Source: Cacajao melanocephalus (Eukaryota; Chordata; Mammalia; Primates; Pitheciidae). From it: a stretch of 64,000 nt of DNA. The first letter of the stretch is position 1. The number at the start of each line of letters is the position of its first letter. Where the stretch lies: positions 1 to 64,000 of the forward strand of contig CAUYLG010005175.1 in assembly GCA_963573385.1 (NCBI GenBank). Reading direction: 5' to 3'. The translations under genes were made by a program, and so were the position numbers. Shown here piece after piece: positions 46,211 through 60,841 of this stretch. The notes below the pieces were generated by a model. That model was not told where the DNA came from. It did not search any database and was given only the letters and a program-made list of their open reading frames with translations.

Positions 46211-47260
46211 GGTAAATCTGCATCCTTCCCGACCTCTGCAGTGGAGAATCACTCTAGTTGTTAGAACTCCTTTTGGGAGGCATGGTGACTAAGTTGCCTC
46301 TTACGTAGATAAGAGGCATGCTGCTTGTATGTCACTTGATTGCTTGGGCTGACTAGCTGAGGTACAGATGGGCCTTTATTTGAATAGGGCCCTTCTGAAA
46401 CGGAAGATAACTAAAATATGAAATCACAGCCTTTAGAACCAGGTATTTCTAAATTATAGAGATTTCTCAGAGGAAAATATAAAATGGCAGAACAGGGTTT
46501 GAGAGTCCATAGGTCATAGTCCTGCTGATGCTGTCAGTAGGGCTGAACCAATGATCCTGGTTTCATGTGTTTATCCTGGAAAGTTTGATTCTATGGCTTA
46601 AGCCTGTAGATCCCACAGGGATTTAGGTTCCAGTCATGAAGCAGGATGAATTCCCCCTAACTGTTATCATTGTCTATGACTGTGTTTTAAAATTTATTCA
46701 TTTTTTAGAGACAAAGTCTCACTCTGTCACTCAGGCTGGAATGCCATGGTAGGACTATTTTTATTGTGCAATCACATGTTGCCCCTTGACTTGCAGTGTA
46801 TTATGGACACCCTTAATGTCTGACATCTCAGAGCCCTCTTTTGAAGGAGTGAGATTTATTGGATTTATCTTTCCTATGCCAAAAATCTCTAAAAAATTAC
46901 GGGTGACTGTATGCAGCGATCTGAATAAGTCTTTAGGGTAGAGATCCTGTCTCTTCTTCCTGGCACAGTGGCTGGAATATACAAGATTATTAAGAGATCT
47001 TGAATGAATAATGAATTCATTCAATTGGGAGTAGAAGGAAGTAGCTGAGAGTAGAGGGAAAGGTTTTTGTTGTTTTATTTCCTTCATTAAAATATGAGAC
47101 ACTTGAACATAGTAATGTGTATACCAATGAATGTATTTATTTATAAATGAAAGCTAAGCTAATTTTTCTTATGGATTAGCAAAGTTTATATTGTACATAA
47201 GAAATGTTGAATTTGAGGGTCTTAGTTTTTGAAATCTTAGAATAAATCCTGATATTTCAG
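46211..47260. other. Unassigned sequence with an Alu scrap
   Basis: 46701-46749 (gagacaaagtctcactctgt) is a 50-bp antisense Alu 3' remnant. The rest is unrecognised. Confidence 0.5.
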
Positions 47261-47551
47261 AGAAGAGGTTTAGATCATTTTGAAAGACATTTATAAGGTA
47301 GACTTTAGTGGATAGTGATTGATTGGATGTGAGTGGCAAGGGAGAGGGATGAGAAAAGACCTATATGTAGGTTTCTGCCTTAAGCAATTGAATGATAGTA
47401 TTATTTACTAAAACTGGAATGACAGGAAAATAGATAGGTTTGCTTGATGAAGAGAAGTTAATTTTGGTCCTTGCTAAGTAACATTATATGAAGGAATTCT
47501 TATTTCAGGAGTTGGGGATAGGTGAAAGGGAAACAACATACTTTCCTATGG

Positions 47552-47553
47552 GT

Positions 47554-47597
<44 letters not shown>
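47552..47597. repeat. (GT)n microsatellite
   Basis: About 18 GT units ending in tatatatg. Confidence 0.97.
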
Positions 47598-47598
<1 letters not shown>

Positions 47599-48037
47599 CT
47601 TGATACTTAATTTTGTAGATGGAAATTGAAGCTGTGGAAGCAGATATGATCACCCAAGGATAGCAGAGTGAGAAGAGGACCTAGGACAGAATATTGAGGA
47701 ATATTAGACACGAGCAGAAAAATGGTACTTAAGGAAGAATGGTCAGAAAGATAGGAAGTAAACTAGTTTGGGGAGCAAAAAAAAGAAAATATTACTAGAA
47801 AGAGGAGATGTTAACAGTGTCAAATAATAGGAGAAACCTCAAGTGATATATAAGGCCTGAGAAAGATCCATTAGCTTTAGTAACAAGGAGATGTTTGGTG
47901 ATCTTAGCGAAAGCAGTTTCTTTGGGTGGTGAAAATAGAAACCATAGTTCAGGGATTGTGAATACATGAAGAAAAACTCTTTCAAGAGTTGGTTTTTAAA
48001 CCAAGTAGAATGGTGGTAATTGGGATTAGAGGAAGGG

Positions 48038-48040
<3 letters not shown>

Positions 48041-48081
<41 letters not shown>
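48041..48081. repeat. (GT)n microsatellite
   Basis: About 20 uninterrupted GT units. Confidence 0.97.
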
Positions 48082-48083
<2 letters not shown>

Positions 48084-48678
48084 CTTAAGATGGGAGACAC
48101 TTAAATATAGTTAATGCTATTGAGAATGTGTGAGATAAAGAATCTATACATGAGGACATAGGAGAAGGCGGTATAATTATGGCAGAACCAAGTTTTACAG
48201 AAGACAAGGAGAAAGAAAGCATTGGTTGATGCATTTGAAAATGTTTAAGACAGAGTGGGAGGGAGTTCAGAGGGTACTGCAGAAGGGTCTGGCGTGGAGG
48301 AAAGCAGTGGGAGATGGCATAGGAAAGAGAGGGAGTGAGCACATTTTTACTGCATAAACAACTAAATTTCAGATCTCGCTTTCTTACTGTTTGAAACAAG
48401 ATCAGAACCTTGAGTGGAAGTAGCCACTGTTGTGGGTGTGTTCTTATGTCTGTCTTCCTAATTCCTGTTTATGAGAATAGTTTTCAAATATCTTTTATGC
48501 TAATGACCTGGTAATTTTTTTTCTAGTTTTCATTAAAGTATAAAATACTTTCTTGACTACGGTGTTTTTGTTTCTGAATTCATTAATTCTGCTAATTTTA
48601 TTATTTCCTTTTAATTACTTTGAATTTCTTTTGCAGCTTTTTATTTTTAATTTTTTTAGGTGGATGCTCAGCACAAAT

Positions 48679-48702
48679 TATATATATATATATACAAACA
48701 TA

Positions 48703-48736
<34 letters not shown>

Positions 48737-48742
48737 TTTTTA
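48679..48742. repeat. (TA)n followed by oligo-T
   Basis: Two ta runs separated by caaaca, leading into the T tail of the next Alu. The translated frames are low-complexity artefacts. Confidence 0.95.
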
Positions 48743-49022
48743 TAAGAAGTATTAAAATGTAGCCCAGGCTGGATTGCAATGGCATGATCCCGGCTCACTG
48801 CAACCTCTGCCTCCCAGGTTCAAGCGATTTTTCCTGCCTCATCCTCCCAAGTAGCTGGCATTACAGGTGTCTGCCACCATTCCCAGCTAATTTTTGTACT
48901 TTTAGTAGAGACCAGGTTTCACCATATTGACCAGGCTGGTCTTGAACTCTTGACCTCAGGTGATCCACCAGCCTTGGTCTCCCAAAATGCAGGGATTACA
49001 GGTGTGAGCCACTGTGCCTGGC
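48743..49022 (-). mobile_element. Alu (AluS-like), antisense
   Basis: After the T run the usual gagacggagtc start is replaced by ataagaagtattaaaatg; the body from tagcccaggctggattgcaa to ggcc at 49022 is normal. Confidence 0.93.
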
Positions 49023-49905
<883 letters not shown>

Positions 49906-49919
49906 TCTTAAGTTTTTAA

Positions 49920-50895
49920 TTAATATTTTTTTATTGATACATAATAGATGTACATATTTTCAGAGTATATGTGATAATTTTGATACATTCATATATCAAA
50001 TCAGAGTAATTAGAATATCTGTCACCTTAAGTATTTAACTTTATGGTAGAAATATTTGAATTATTCTCTTCTAGCTATTTTGAAATGTATAATAGATTAC
50101 TGTTAAGTACAGTCATTCTACTGATCTGTCAAACACCATTCATATCTATTAATAAACTGCTCATCATCCCCCACCCTATCTTCCCAGCCTCTGGTACCCA
50201 CCAGTCTACTCTCTATCTTCATGAAAGCCACCAATTTTTTTTTTTTTTTTTTTAAACCTTCCACATATGAGTGAGAACATGTGAGATTTGTCTTTCTCTT
50301 CTTGGCTTACTTCACTTAACATGATGACCTCCATTTCCATCAATGGTTGCTGCAAATGACAGAATGTCATTCTTTATAATGGCTGAATAATATTTCAGTG
50401 TGTGTGTGTGTATAAGTGTGTGTGTTTATCTGTTTATTCATTGATGGGCACTTGGGTTTATTCCATACTTTAACTATTGTGAATAGTGCTGCAATAAAAT
50501 GGGATAGCAAATATCTCTTTGATATGTTGATTTCTTTTCTATATATACACAGTAGTGGAATTGCTGGATCTTATGGTAGTTCTATTTTTAGTTTTTGAGA
50601 AATCTCCATACTGTATTTTATAATGGCTGTGTTGATATACATTCCCTCCAACAGTGTTTAATAGTTGAGCCTACTCTCCTTTTTCCCTACATCCTCACCA
50701 GCATCTGTTGTTTTTTTGGTCTTTTTGATAATAGCCATTCTAACTGGGTAAGATGATGTCTCTGTGGTTTTGACTTATATTTCATTGATAATTAGTGTTG
50801 TTCAGCATTTTAAATATATTTCTTGGTCATTTGTATGTCTCCTTTGAGATATGTTTTTTCATTTGCCTACTTTTTGTTAGGATTATTTGTTAAAC
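49920..50895 (-). mobile_element. L1M 3' UTR and distal ORF2, antisense
   Basis: 'attttgatacattcatatat', 'ttactgttaagtacagtcat' and 'gtgagaacatgtgagatttg' are L1MA/L1MB-type 3' UTR and ORF2 end in reverse; 'aactgggtaagatgatgtc' is the later part. Decayed. Confidence 0.82.
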
Positions 50896-51930
50896 TGTCT
50901 TTTAAACTAGCTCACTCTTTCATGTTTCCCAGCTCTCTAATTTGAAATTAATTCTTTCTATTGAGTTTCTAATTTCAAGAATTATGTTTTTCATTTCTAG
51001 TTTATTTACTTTCTCTGAAATCTTTCATCTTTTTAAAAAAAGTTTTCTATTCTCTGCAGTATTTCTAACCTTTTTTATATCTTTAGATATAAATATAGTT
51101 TATTATCTGTGCCTGATAATTCCAATATATTAAGTTTTTGAGTTGTTTCTGCTTTCTAATATTTTTATTGGTTCTTTTTCATGATACTTTGTTTTAGTAT
51201 GTAATTTTTTAAATTTGAAAAATAATCCTTTGGGTTCTGGAACAATCATGTAATTATTCTTCAAAGAGGAACTTTGTTTGCTTTTGCTGTGCATTCGAGG
51301 TCACTTAGAAGACTTCGACCACTTTGGGCTAAATCAAGATTTAAAATGCTTTGAACACCCCAGTCAAGAGAATTTGGATTGTAACTCTATGCAATGCCTT
51401 GCTTCAGTCTACGTTTTCTCAGGTACAGAATCCCTTGGCCTCCTTTCAGTGCCAAGGCAACTTTTGTTCGAGTTCTCTAGAGGTAGGAAGGATTGGGTGA
51501 GTTTATTTTGTTTCTCTTTTATGTTGAGAATTCAAACTTGTTGGTAAAGATGGATTGTCTGTTAGATCCCCTACCTTGGGCAGGGCTGGACTCTGTCTTC
51601 TTTCCTCTTGAATTTAAAAGCTACATTACTGTTTTGCTCTGAGTTCATATTAAAGGTTCTGAGTTACCTATTTCCGCATACTTCATGCATAAAATATCTC
51701 CTTTTACCATTTTTCACTTTCATTTTATTTGGTAGGAGGAACAGGAATTAATGTCTCCCCCCTTTATCCATTTTGCTGATCAGAGGAGCTAATTTAAGGC
51801 TAAGGCTCTCCCAAGAATGGCTCTCATCTTTCTGCTTCAGTGAATATAGTATCCCACAGTGTTTTTTGTAGGTATGGTTCCTTGGTGAGCTGGGTTAGAT
51901 GTAGGATCCTGAGAAGCATGGCTGTCAGAT
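50896..51930 (-). mobile_element. Probable old L1M fragment, antisense
   Basis: 'atttctagtttatttacttt', 'gtttattatctgtgcctgat' and 'attggttctttttcatgata' resemble the L1M region at 11180-11480 in reverse. The open frame at 51278-51547 has no other support. Confidence 0.5.
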
Positions 51931-52590
51931 TTTAGGAGACTGTATTGTTACAGTTGGCCTCTAGGATCATGGGAGCAAGACCCTGTATCAGTCTAGCAAA
52001 GGGAAAGTTTTTAGTAAGTTTTATGTACATCAGGAAAAGCTTTCAATTAACAGGCACATTTCACAATACTTTTTTAAAAAAATATGAGCTCCTTATATCA
52101 CTATAAAGTCCACTTCTCAGGATGAGTAATAGGAACCTGTCATAAGAAACTAGAGGGGCTGGAAGAGCAAGACTTTGTAGACCCTTGTTCCATTTTTTGC
52201 CAAGGAGGTGTCATATTCTTGTATACCTTCAGCCTATAGAGAATATACCGTGGTCCATGAACACTTGAATGTTTCTAGGTGGATCTGAGCTCTACTTGAC
52301 ATCATGGCACCAAGGAAATCACTTGGATTGTTTTTTATGTCCTATAGAGAAACAAACTGTATAAATCATATCTCAACTAGAGAGAAGGTGAAAAATAAAA
52401 TGTTCAGGTAGATTATCACAGGGGGTTAAGAAAATGCATCATAGTATAAGCCTGTTGCTGTAGAACAAAGGATAATAGACACTATCCAAAGAAGATTTGA
52501 TTGCATACCTTTGAAGTTTAAATGGGGAGCCTGGACTGGTTTTCAATTTGGATGGAAGCCCTCCATTTTCATGTATCTGTCTTTTTTTCT
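51931..52590. other. Unassigned intronic sequence
   Basis: No recognised repeat or exon. Confidence 0.4.
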
Positions 52591-52592
52591 TT

Positions 52593-52603
52593 CTCTTTCT
52601 CTC

Positions 52604-52679
<76 letters not shown>
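52593..52679. repeat. (TC)n(AC)n compound microsatellite
   Basis: A CTTT/TC-rich start, about 18 TC units, then about 19 AC units. Frames across it give runs of S/L, T/H or C/V and are not proteins. Confidence 0.97.
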
Positions 52680-52680
<1 letters not shown>

Positions 52681-55600
52681 TCTACTCACACACTTTAACA
52701 CTTAGGACTACTACTCTAAGCCAAATTGTATTTGGCTCTCTCCTGGCTTTCAACACTGAAGGTTGGCAAGTTGGAGAACTGGTATACTTACCCGCCAGGG
52801 AATTCTGTAATCCATGGCCATGGCACCCTGCTGCTAGAAAAGGAATAGGATTGGCTCTCCCAAGTGTAGATAATGGATCATAAAGTCTTTGGAAAGGCCT
52901 TAGAGTGCTTTTCTGTTCTGCCTGAGTTTCTCTTTTTCTCCCTCCAGATTACTTTATGAATTCTTAGTTTGAACTATGTAAAGTCAATGTTGACACTAGT
53001 AATTCACGTGAATAGTGTATCACTTATGCCTGATTACCATGTAGAATTGCAATAATGACTTGTAATCATCAGGTACATTATTAAATAAGTGTCAAGTTAA
53101 TATTTTGAATTTAATATAATATGGTGATTTATCATTCACAGATGTACATTTAAAGAAGTTATTGCTCAACACTGTTACAGGAACATTAATTTAAAAAATC
53201 TAATAACTATTTATTGAGGAAACGATAGAAGCATACCTTTCTGTATACACAGCTTTTAAAATATGATTCTGGGTGAAGAACAGGAAAAAGAGCCTACTGT
53301 GCCTACTGCTTTGTTTTCCTCAGGAAGCCAAAGGAGTAGACGGAAGGGGAGATACACTATTATTGCTTTTGGCTGCTAAGAGGCCACCTACCATTCTCAT
53401 TTTTGTCTGTTAATTTTGACATTGAAATACATTCTAGATATTTAAAAGTTAGTGTTTTTGAAATAACAGAGAATCAGTTTGAACACATTTGAAATGAGTA
53501 TTTTAGTGTACATTTAGAATATTTTAAATAGACTACAATTAAATCTATAATTTTAATATATTCCAAACTTAATAGTTTATAAATCTTTTATAAGTCAAAC
53601 AAAGTTAAACTTTTATAAGTTAAAGATAACAAAGTTTAGATGATTGATGTAGTGTGGCAGTATCATGGTGGTGATGGTATGGGTTTTTGCTTTGTTTTAA
53701 ATGCTGAGAAACTTTATTAAATTTGTGGAATTATTGAGTAAACACTAGGTGGTGCAATTGTCCAAGCACCATATAATGAAGTATGGATTTTTTGAAAAAA
53801 GGTGTCAGGATGAAATTATGGTTTGAATAAACTCTTTGGAAACATGAATTCTCAAAATACTAAAATAGAATGAATGAATCTTGCTTTGCTATTAATTAGT
53901 CCAGGATTTAAATGGGAACCTATCTTGTAATTTACACTAGAGATCTCAAGCTGTTGGTATATTGTTTGTATTGCATTTTAATCTCAACTAACCACACCAC
54001 CTTCCCCAACATACAAATAAAGTACATAACATACAAAAGAAAATATGATGACAAAAAAACTGATCCAATTTGGTTTTCTGTAAAATTTAAATATTGAATT
54101 GCTCTCTGACTACAATTAAAGAGGTTTACCTTCTACGATTTCAAATTATTCTAAAATGCCCTAGGATTTGAGTACTTTTCTGTAATATTATATCTCATTG
54201 AGTAATTGTTGATCAGTTAAAACGTGAAAAGTAGCTTTCCTTTTGGCATATGTGTCTTCTTTTATTCACTAAAAAACCCTTGCATTCCTATGTAAATTCA
54301 AGTCATTAAATTATTAAATTGAAGAGTCAGTTTCTGAGATGAAAAAAATTAGTATTGTTTCATTTATATGTTGAGATAAAAAAATTATATGGATAATAAT
54401 TTAAAGCCTTAATTCTGAGAGGTTTCATTTTCCTTTTAAGTGTTTTTTCCAGTTTGAGATACAATACTTTCTGGTAATTAAAAAGAAAAGTCATCTATGT
54501 GTTCCCATGATTTTGTGAATAATATTTCTGTTAAATTTGTATTTAAATATTTTTCAATATTTTTGAAGTACAAAATGAGGCTGTCTTACCATTTCAAAAG
54601 CATTCAGTGGTAATCACAGAAAATCAGGATCAATTTAAGTATTTCAGTAGGCTACTATATCTGATAGAATTACACAAACTATACGTGTATTTTTATGTGT
54701 TATTTTTCTGTGAATAGGATAATGCTCTCTCAGATACAGAGTCATACAAAACTGATTTTTATGTTTCACTAATGTAGTGAAACAATATAGGATATACATT
54801 ATTTTCTTTTAAAACTAATTTTCCGTTTATAAAAAACCATACAAAAATTATATCATTTTTGGAAATCTAGATTTATGTTTTATGAAATGTTTTCCCTATA
54901 ATGTTATACTACTTCTCTTCAAGCCTACCACCTTTAGTATTTATCTTTTGAATATTTGATATTTTTATTTTGAGGTAATAATTCATTGCTATGAATAAAT
55001 TATTACACATTTATTTGAAAATATGTTCAAGTTTCCGTATATCAGACTAATTACATTTTTACTAGTAATTAGCAGAGGAGGTTTGAAGGGAAGAGTTGTT
55101 TTCCTTCATCCTTTGTGAAACATGTATATGTGCACAGACTCACGGACGCACATATGCATCGGAGACTGCTTGGGATTACTGTAAGTCCAGGCAGCTGGGC
55201 CATTGCTCATGGCTTATTTGATGATATATATTTTCATTTAAAATTTATTTTAAGTCTCCTTTGAAACTTTTGGAATGAAACATGTAATTAATATTTTAAA
55301 AATACGTATTTAGTATTTGAGTAACGCAAGCCAGTTTTAGACAAAATGTTAGAGAAATAATTTGTGGAATTGAAAAATCACTATTTTTATAGTAGTTGGC
55401 AGCATTTATAAAGTGACTTGCTGCTTTGCAGATATATCCATTATCACAATTGCCACCATTTAATGGCACCCATGGTAGCTACATTAGCCAGGGGGCTGAA
55501 TAGCCATGAAAGTGGGAGTAACCTCTGACCTCAGAAATCATTCTTTTGAAAGAGGATTGAAACATTGGTGATAGGAAATTTGAATTGCTCTTGCAGCTGC

Positions 55601-56688
55601 AGTGTTTGTTCTGGGAATACTTAATTTAGTTTAGAGCTATACTTTCTCTTCCAAATCTGTCAGTCTTTCAGAAGCATCAAATTCACTTCAGGAAGAAGAA
55701 AAAAATGCTTCCTTCGCAGGCCTGTATTATTGAATGCAGTATTCAGGCTTCAAATAGTTTCATTTAGGTAATAGATATAGTTTCAAGACTGGTAGTCCTC
55801 ACATTTGACACGCTCTGTTAAATATATAGCTCATTCAAACCCCATCCAAGATATTGCTATGCAGTCACTTATTTTGGATAATCCTTTTAATGACTATAAC
55901 TCAACTTCTTAGCTATGTAGAGAACTGATAGAGAGAGTGTGTGTATGTACAAATTAATATATAAATATGTATATGTGTATGTATACATTATTTAAATATA
56001 TTTAAGCTTTATAAAGAATTTGGAGTTTTTATACATGTGCAAATTATTTTGATATTTGAAAGATAAACTATGTATAAACTGTGAAGGCCTTATGTTTGGT
56101 GCATAGAGTTACACATAGAATACTCATTAAGGTAATGGGATTGCCATGACTAATTCTCACATGCTGACTGAAAATTTAGCTCAAAGAGATTTGGAAGTGA
56201 TGTCAAAAAAGCAAGTTGGTCTGTGGTCTCATTAGTTTGACGTTAGTAACTAATCAGTATGCCACTGGCTTATATGACTCTTATATCCTTACCTTTAACA
56301 TTAAATAATGCATTTATTGATCAAAGAAAGGAGAAATAAGGGCAGAAACCCAGCATTTGCTGGTTTAATAACAAACGGGGACGAAATTGAAACATTTGCT
56401 ATACATTTTAATATTTGCTCTTCTACTTTTATAACAATAAATGGTTTTGAAAAAACAAGAAAGAATGTTATGGTGGAAAAACCAGTATTTATGAGAGTAA
56501 TCTGAAATATACTTTTTCAGCATTACACAATTAATAATGTGAAATGAAAAACCATGTATAATTGTAACTTATTTTTATTATACACTATTGCATTATAACA
56601 CTTGATAGTAACAAATTATTTGTTTGAATGCAGTTTTGAAAAACCACAAAGTATAGTGAAACCCATTTGGGTTAAAATGCTTATTACG
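52680..56688. other. Unassigned AT-rich intronic sequence
   Basis: Four kilobases with no Alu, L1 or LTR that I can recognise. Parts may be very old or conserved: 55400-55740 has balanced composition (gcagtgtttgttctgggaat). No exon is supported. Confidence 0.45.
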
Positions 56689-56689
56689 T

Positions 56690-56969
56690 TGGGCATGGTG
56701 CCTCACGCCTATAATCTCAGCACTTTGGGAGGCCAAAGTGGGTAGATCACTTGAGGCCAGGAGTTTGAGACTAGCCTCACCAACATGGCAAACTCCATCT
56801 CTACTGAAAACACAAAAATTAGCTAGGTGAGAGGCCAGCTACTCGAGGCCAAGGCACGAGAATCATGTGAACCCAGGAGGCAAGTGTGTAGTGAGCCAAG
56901 ATCACGCTTCTGCACTTCAGCCTGGGCCACAGAGGGAGACTCTGCCTCAAAAACAAACAGACAAAACAC
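56690..56969 (+). mobile_element. Alu, sense
   Basis: ttgggcatggtgcctcacgc to agactctgcctcaaaaacaa; the right monomer is missing part of its gtggtgg...cctgtaatcccag stretch (ctaggtgagaggccagctac). Confidence 0.92.
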
Positions 56970-57178
56970 CAATCTGGGAAACATGTCAAAACCCCATCTC
57001 TATCAAAAAAAATTAGCCAGGTATGGTGGTGTGCACATGTAGTCCCAGCTATTTAGGAGGCTGAGGAGGGAAGATCACTTGAGTCCAACTGGTTGTGGCT
57101 GCAGTGAACCAAGATTGCCCCACTGTACTCCAGCCTGGGCAACAGAGTAGGACTCTCATAAAACAAAACAAAAAAACA
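56970..57178 (+). mobile_element. Alu 3' part (AluJ-like), sense
   Basis: tgggaaacatgtcaaaaccc, gccaggtatggtggtgtgca and ccagcctgggcaacagagta with an aaaac tail. 5'-truncated and directly downstream of the previous Alu. Confidence 0.9.
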
Positions 57179-58215
57179 TTAAATCAAAATGGGTCCAATT
57201 AAAAACTGAAATATAGAATTTAATCATGTTTTAATTAGGAAAATATATAACATAGTTCTAGTTTGTTACTTTTTGCATTTCATATTTAACATAAGCAGTT
57301 ACATACAGAGACATGATTATAAGCACACATACTATAAAACAATCTCATGTATTTTCTGGCCCATCATTAGTATTTCCTTATGTTTTAAAGTTTAAGGTGC
57401 TTTTTGGTGAACACAGAGTCTGTTCCTTAGACAACCATAAGGGGGGTCTTCTATGTCAACAAGCTGCTCTCGTTACTCTCCTTATCCCACAATGAAAGGA
57501 AGTCTTTATACCAACAAGCTTCTCTATTTGAACAGTGTGTACATAATTATCTACTCTGATTGTGAACATTTTGTGTAATGAATTTTCAGAATTCCATAAC
57601 TCTTCATTCAAATAATTGTGTTTGTACTAATTGTTTACTCTCTGACTTTATAGGAATTTAACCTAGTAATAAAAGTAAAACAGAAATATTCGGATGTTTT
57701 AGAAGAATATTGAGGTCAAATAAATACTTATCTATTGTTTATAAAAATAATTAGTAAATTAAATATTTCTAATATGGAAAACTTGTTTTGTCTTGAATAT
57801 ACTTATGCATACCATCTTTAAGTCACCTTTAAATAGTGATACAGAAAAGTTTCTATGTAGTTAACAAAAGTACTGATTTTAAAATTTAATTCTCAAGAGG
57901 CTATTCATTACATAGCTCTTGGAACGTAACCTTTTAATAGAATATCTTGCTTTTATTTAACATTCCAATGAGAATGGTGAAATTATTAAATTAAGTACTA
58001 AAGAATGCAAAACATGTCCTGAATAACTCAAGAAGTGACTATTATTTACTCATCCATCTATCTATAAATAAATGGTAGTACTTAATAGAATTACTGGTTC
58101 ACATTTTCTGATTATCTGTTGATAATAGAATAGTTTAACTACTGGAAAGAAATATACTACTATAAAATTAATTTGATACACAATCAAAGTTTTACCTGAG
58201 TTTTTAAAAATTATA
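57179..58215. other. Unassigned intronic sequence
   Basis: AT-rich unique sequence. Confidence 0.4.
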
Positions 58216-58220
58216 TATAT

Positions 58221-58494
58221 ATTTTTGAGACAGAGTCTTGCTATATCACCCAGACTGGAGTGCAGTGGTACGATCTGAGCTCACTGCAACCTCCTCCTCC
58301 CTCCCAAGTTAAAACACTTCTCGTGCCTCAGCCTCCCAAGTAGCTGGGATTACAGTCATGCACCACCATGCCTAGCTAATTTTTGTGTTTTTACTAGAGA
58401 CAGGGTTATGTTGGCCAGGCAGTTTTCGAACTCCTGGCCTCAAGTGATCCACCTACCTTGGCCTCCCAAAGTGCTGGGATTACAGGTGTGAGCA
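58221..58494 (-). mobile_element. Alu, antisense
   Basis: tttttgagacagagtcttgc to gggattacaggtgtgagcag; the 5' end is lost and replaced by a T run. A short (TA)n lies just before it. Confidence 0.93.
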
Positions 58495-58509
58495 GATTTT
58501 TTTTTTTTT

Positions 58510-59890
58510 AAACTATTGTTTGTGGAACAGACCTTATTCAGTGCAGTCAGTTTACTCTAACTACTTGTTATGGAAGCACTGACAATACAAAATAATTTCT
58601 GTCTGCTTTCACCTTGTAATATCTGTACAATTTTTACTTCAAATGAAAAAAAGGGCTTTAGATATAAAAAGCCAGATTGTGATGAGATAATGCAGGTTTT
58701 CACCTAAATGTAAATTATGGGTTAACTGTCTTAGAAAATACAAGTTTTTAAAAACTAATCTAATTGCATATTTGGGGAAAGTTTCACTTTTCATCAAATA
58801 CTATTTTTGACAAAATATGTTTCCTATAAATATTTTAGCAACAAATATTTAAACATTATTCTTTAATGGTATGTTAAAGGTCTGGGAGACTTGGGTTCAA
58901 GAATTGCAAAGGAGAAAATTGAGAAAAGTTTGAGAAATAGACACCAGCTGTGAATTTGAATGACTGGTATTATATTGTTTTGAAAATATTTTCACTAACC
59001 ACAGAGTTATTTTGCAAGTCACCTTACATTTTTCAGAAGAGAATAAAAGTGACTGATTTCTATTGATTAGGATTCTGACTCTCAGAGCTATTATACAATG
59101 AAATTCTATCAGGCTAGTTTTATCTCTTCTGCTACTTTATTACTTTGAAAAATATAAATCTTTATAACTGCTGAGTTCTTGTCAGTTTGAAAATTATATG
59201 CTTTAAAAATATTTCCCTTGAATGATACGTGAAAGTGTTTTTAAAGGAGGTGTTGACACTAGTGATTTAGATGGTTGATATTAAGCTATAAAGAAAATAC
59301 ACAGGGTGATGCAGTATATTTAAAGCAGATTTGTGTTAGGATATGCTAAAATTGTTAGGATATGGAAATCATCTTTATAGCTGGGCAACTGTACTTGTAT
59401 GAATTTCCCTTCCATAGAATGCATGAAACAATTTGTCAAAGGCAAATTTTTTATCATAAAGTGGTGGCTTCAAATATTTTGAAATTATGAAAGCTCTGAA
59501 AAGTAGATTTCAGCATTCTAATTCTGTGGGATATTCACATTTCTCAGTGTTTCTTCTTTTTATACACTAACATATTAATGAATTCATTAAGTCAGTTTTT
59601 AATATCTTCTTTGGGATTCTATACATCTAATTGTGTAATTTTACATATTATTTTTAATATTGCTGATAGTAATTTATAAATACTTGATTATTTTTTATTT
59701 GTTTAAAGGCAGGGATTTGACTTGTTTATTCTTGAGATCCCTTTCTCAGCATTATGAATATACTTTTCTATTGTACATCATGTTCTTTGAAGTTTAAGAT
59801 TTATTTTGACCTATCTGAAATTAAAAAAACCCTCAAAACTTTGTTTTTTAGAACATATCTTATGATGATTGCAAATTTATCTGATTCGGA
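58510..59890. other. Unassigned AT-rich intronic sequence
   Basis: No recognised element; frames are short. Confidence 0.4.
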
Positions 59891-59906
59891 TTTTGCCATG
59901 GGGGCA

Positions 59907-59937
59907 GAGATGACATTCATTCATTCATTCATTCATG
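59907..59937. repeat. (ATTC)n microsatellite
   Basis: cattcattcattcattcatt at the start of the old repeat that follows. Confidence 0.9.
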
Positions 59938-60730
59938 AATTCATCTGACAACAAATATTTATAGAACATTGGCTATGTTCAAGAACCTGTGTATAAAATA
60001 GTAAGTTACCTGTTACGGTTCAGGTTGCTTACAGTTTTGTGGAGGAGACAAACAAGTAAATAGGTAGTTAAAATCTAAGTGTGTAAGATGATGTTATGAT
60101 TGAAGAAAGCACAAGGTACTCTGAAAGTACCTATTGTGAAATTGGGTTTGGCCATTTAATTGAATTCTTGTGGGGCCTGATGTTGGGGAAAGTTCCCTGG
60201 AGAAAGTTTTGGCTAATCTGAGGCCTAGCATTTATAAGCATTAAGTCAGGTGAAGGGTTGGAAGTGAGAAGGAAGTAGGGATAGGTAAGTGCAATCTCAG
60301 ATGAAACAATATGTAAAAAGGCTAGGGAACATGATATGACTCATAGGACCCTAAGACTTTAGTGTTCAGAGGTGAGGCTAGAGCTGTGAGTAAGGATCAT
60401 TTCATGATTGGTCTTGCGTATCATCATGAACCAGAATTTCATCCTTCGTGCAATAAGTAGTCATTTAGGCTTTTCAGAGAAGTGACATAATTGTTTTTTG
60501 GAAAAATTGCCCTGGCAACAATGTGGAGAATGGATTCAAAAGACCCAAATTAGAGGTAGGGATACAAAATGAGAACTTTCTGAGTTATTACTTGAGAGGC
60601 AATAGCAGCATAAACTGATAGTAGCAGTAGGCATGAAAAAAACTAGATGAATTTGAAATATTTAACTAGTAATAGCAACAGAGTTGAGTTACTAGATGTG
60701 GAGGTTTGTAGAAGAAACAGTAGTACAGGT
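59938..60730 (+). repeat. Old mammalian repeat copy
   Basis: 'gaggagacaaacaagtaaat', 'ccctggcaacaatgtggaga' and 'gaggcaatagcagcataaac' follow the same element as 23740, 25470, 47265 and 61690, here covering its early and middle part. Confidence 0.5.
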
Positions 60731-60841
60731 GGCACAGGTTTTTGGCAAAGTTAACTAGGTGGTTCGTGCTTCCATTCAATGTGATCGGAACCACGGAAGG
60801 AGTCTGAAAGCAAAAAATGTGAATTCAGCTTTAGAAATGGT

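Larger units (their letters stand above)
47265..48420 (+). repeat. Old mammalian repeat, long copy
   Basis: 'aactggaatgacaggaaaat', 'gttaacagtgtcaaataata', 'gaaagatccattagctttag' and 'ggtgatcttagcgaaagcag' follow the same mammalian-wide element as 25470 and 59940 but further along. Two GT microsatellites sit inside it. Confidence 0.55.

Noticed and set aside
46761..47102. 113-codon minus-strand frame
   Set aside because: Chance frame; no domain and no supporting signals.
52439..52883. Frames rich in Cys/Val, Arg/Glu or Thr/His
   Set aside because: Translations of the (TC)n(AC)n microsatellite.
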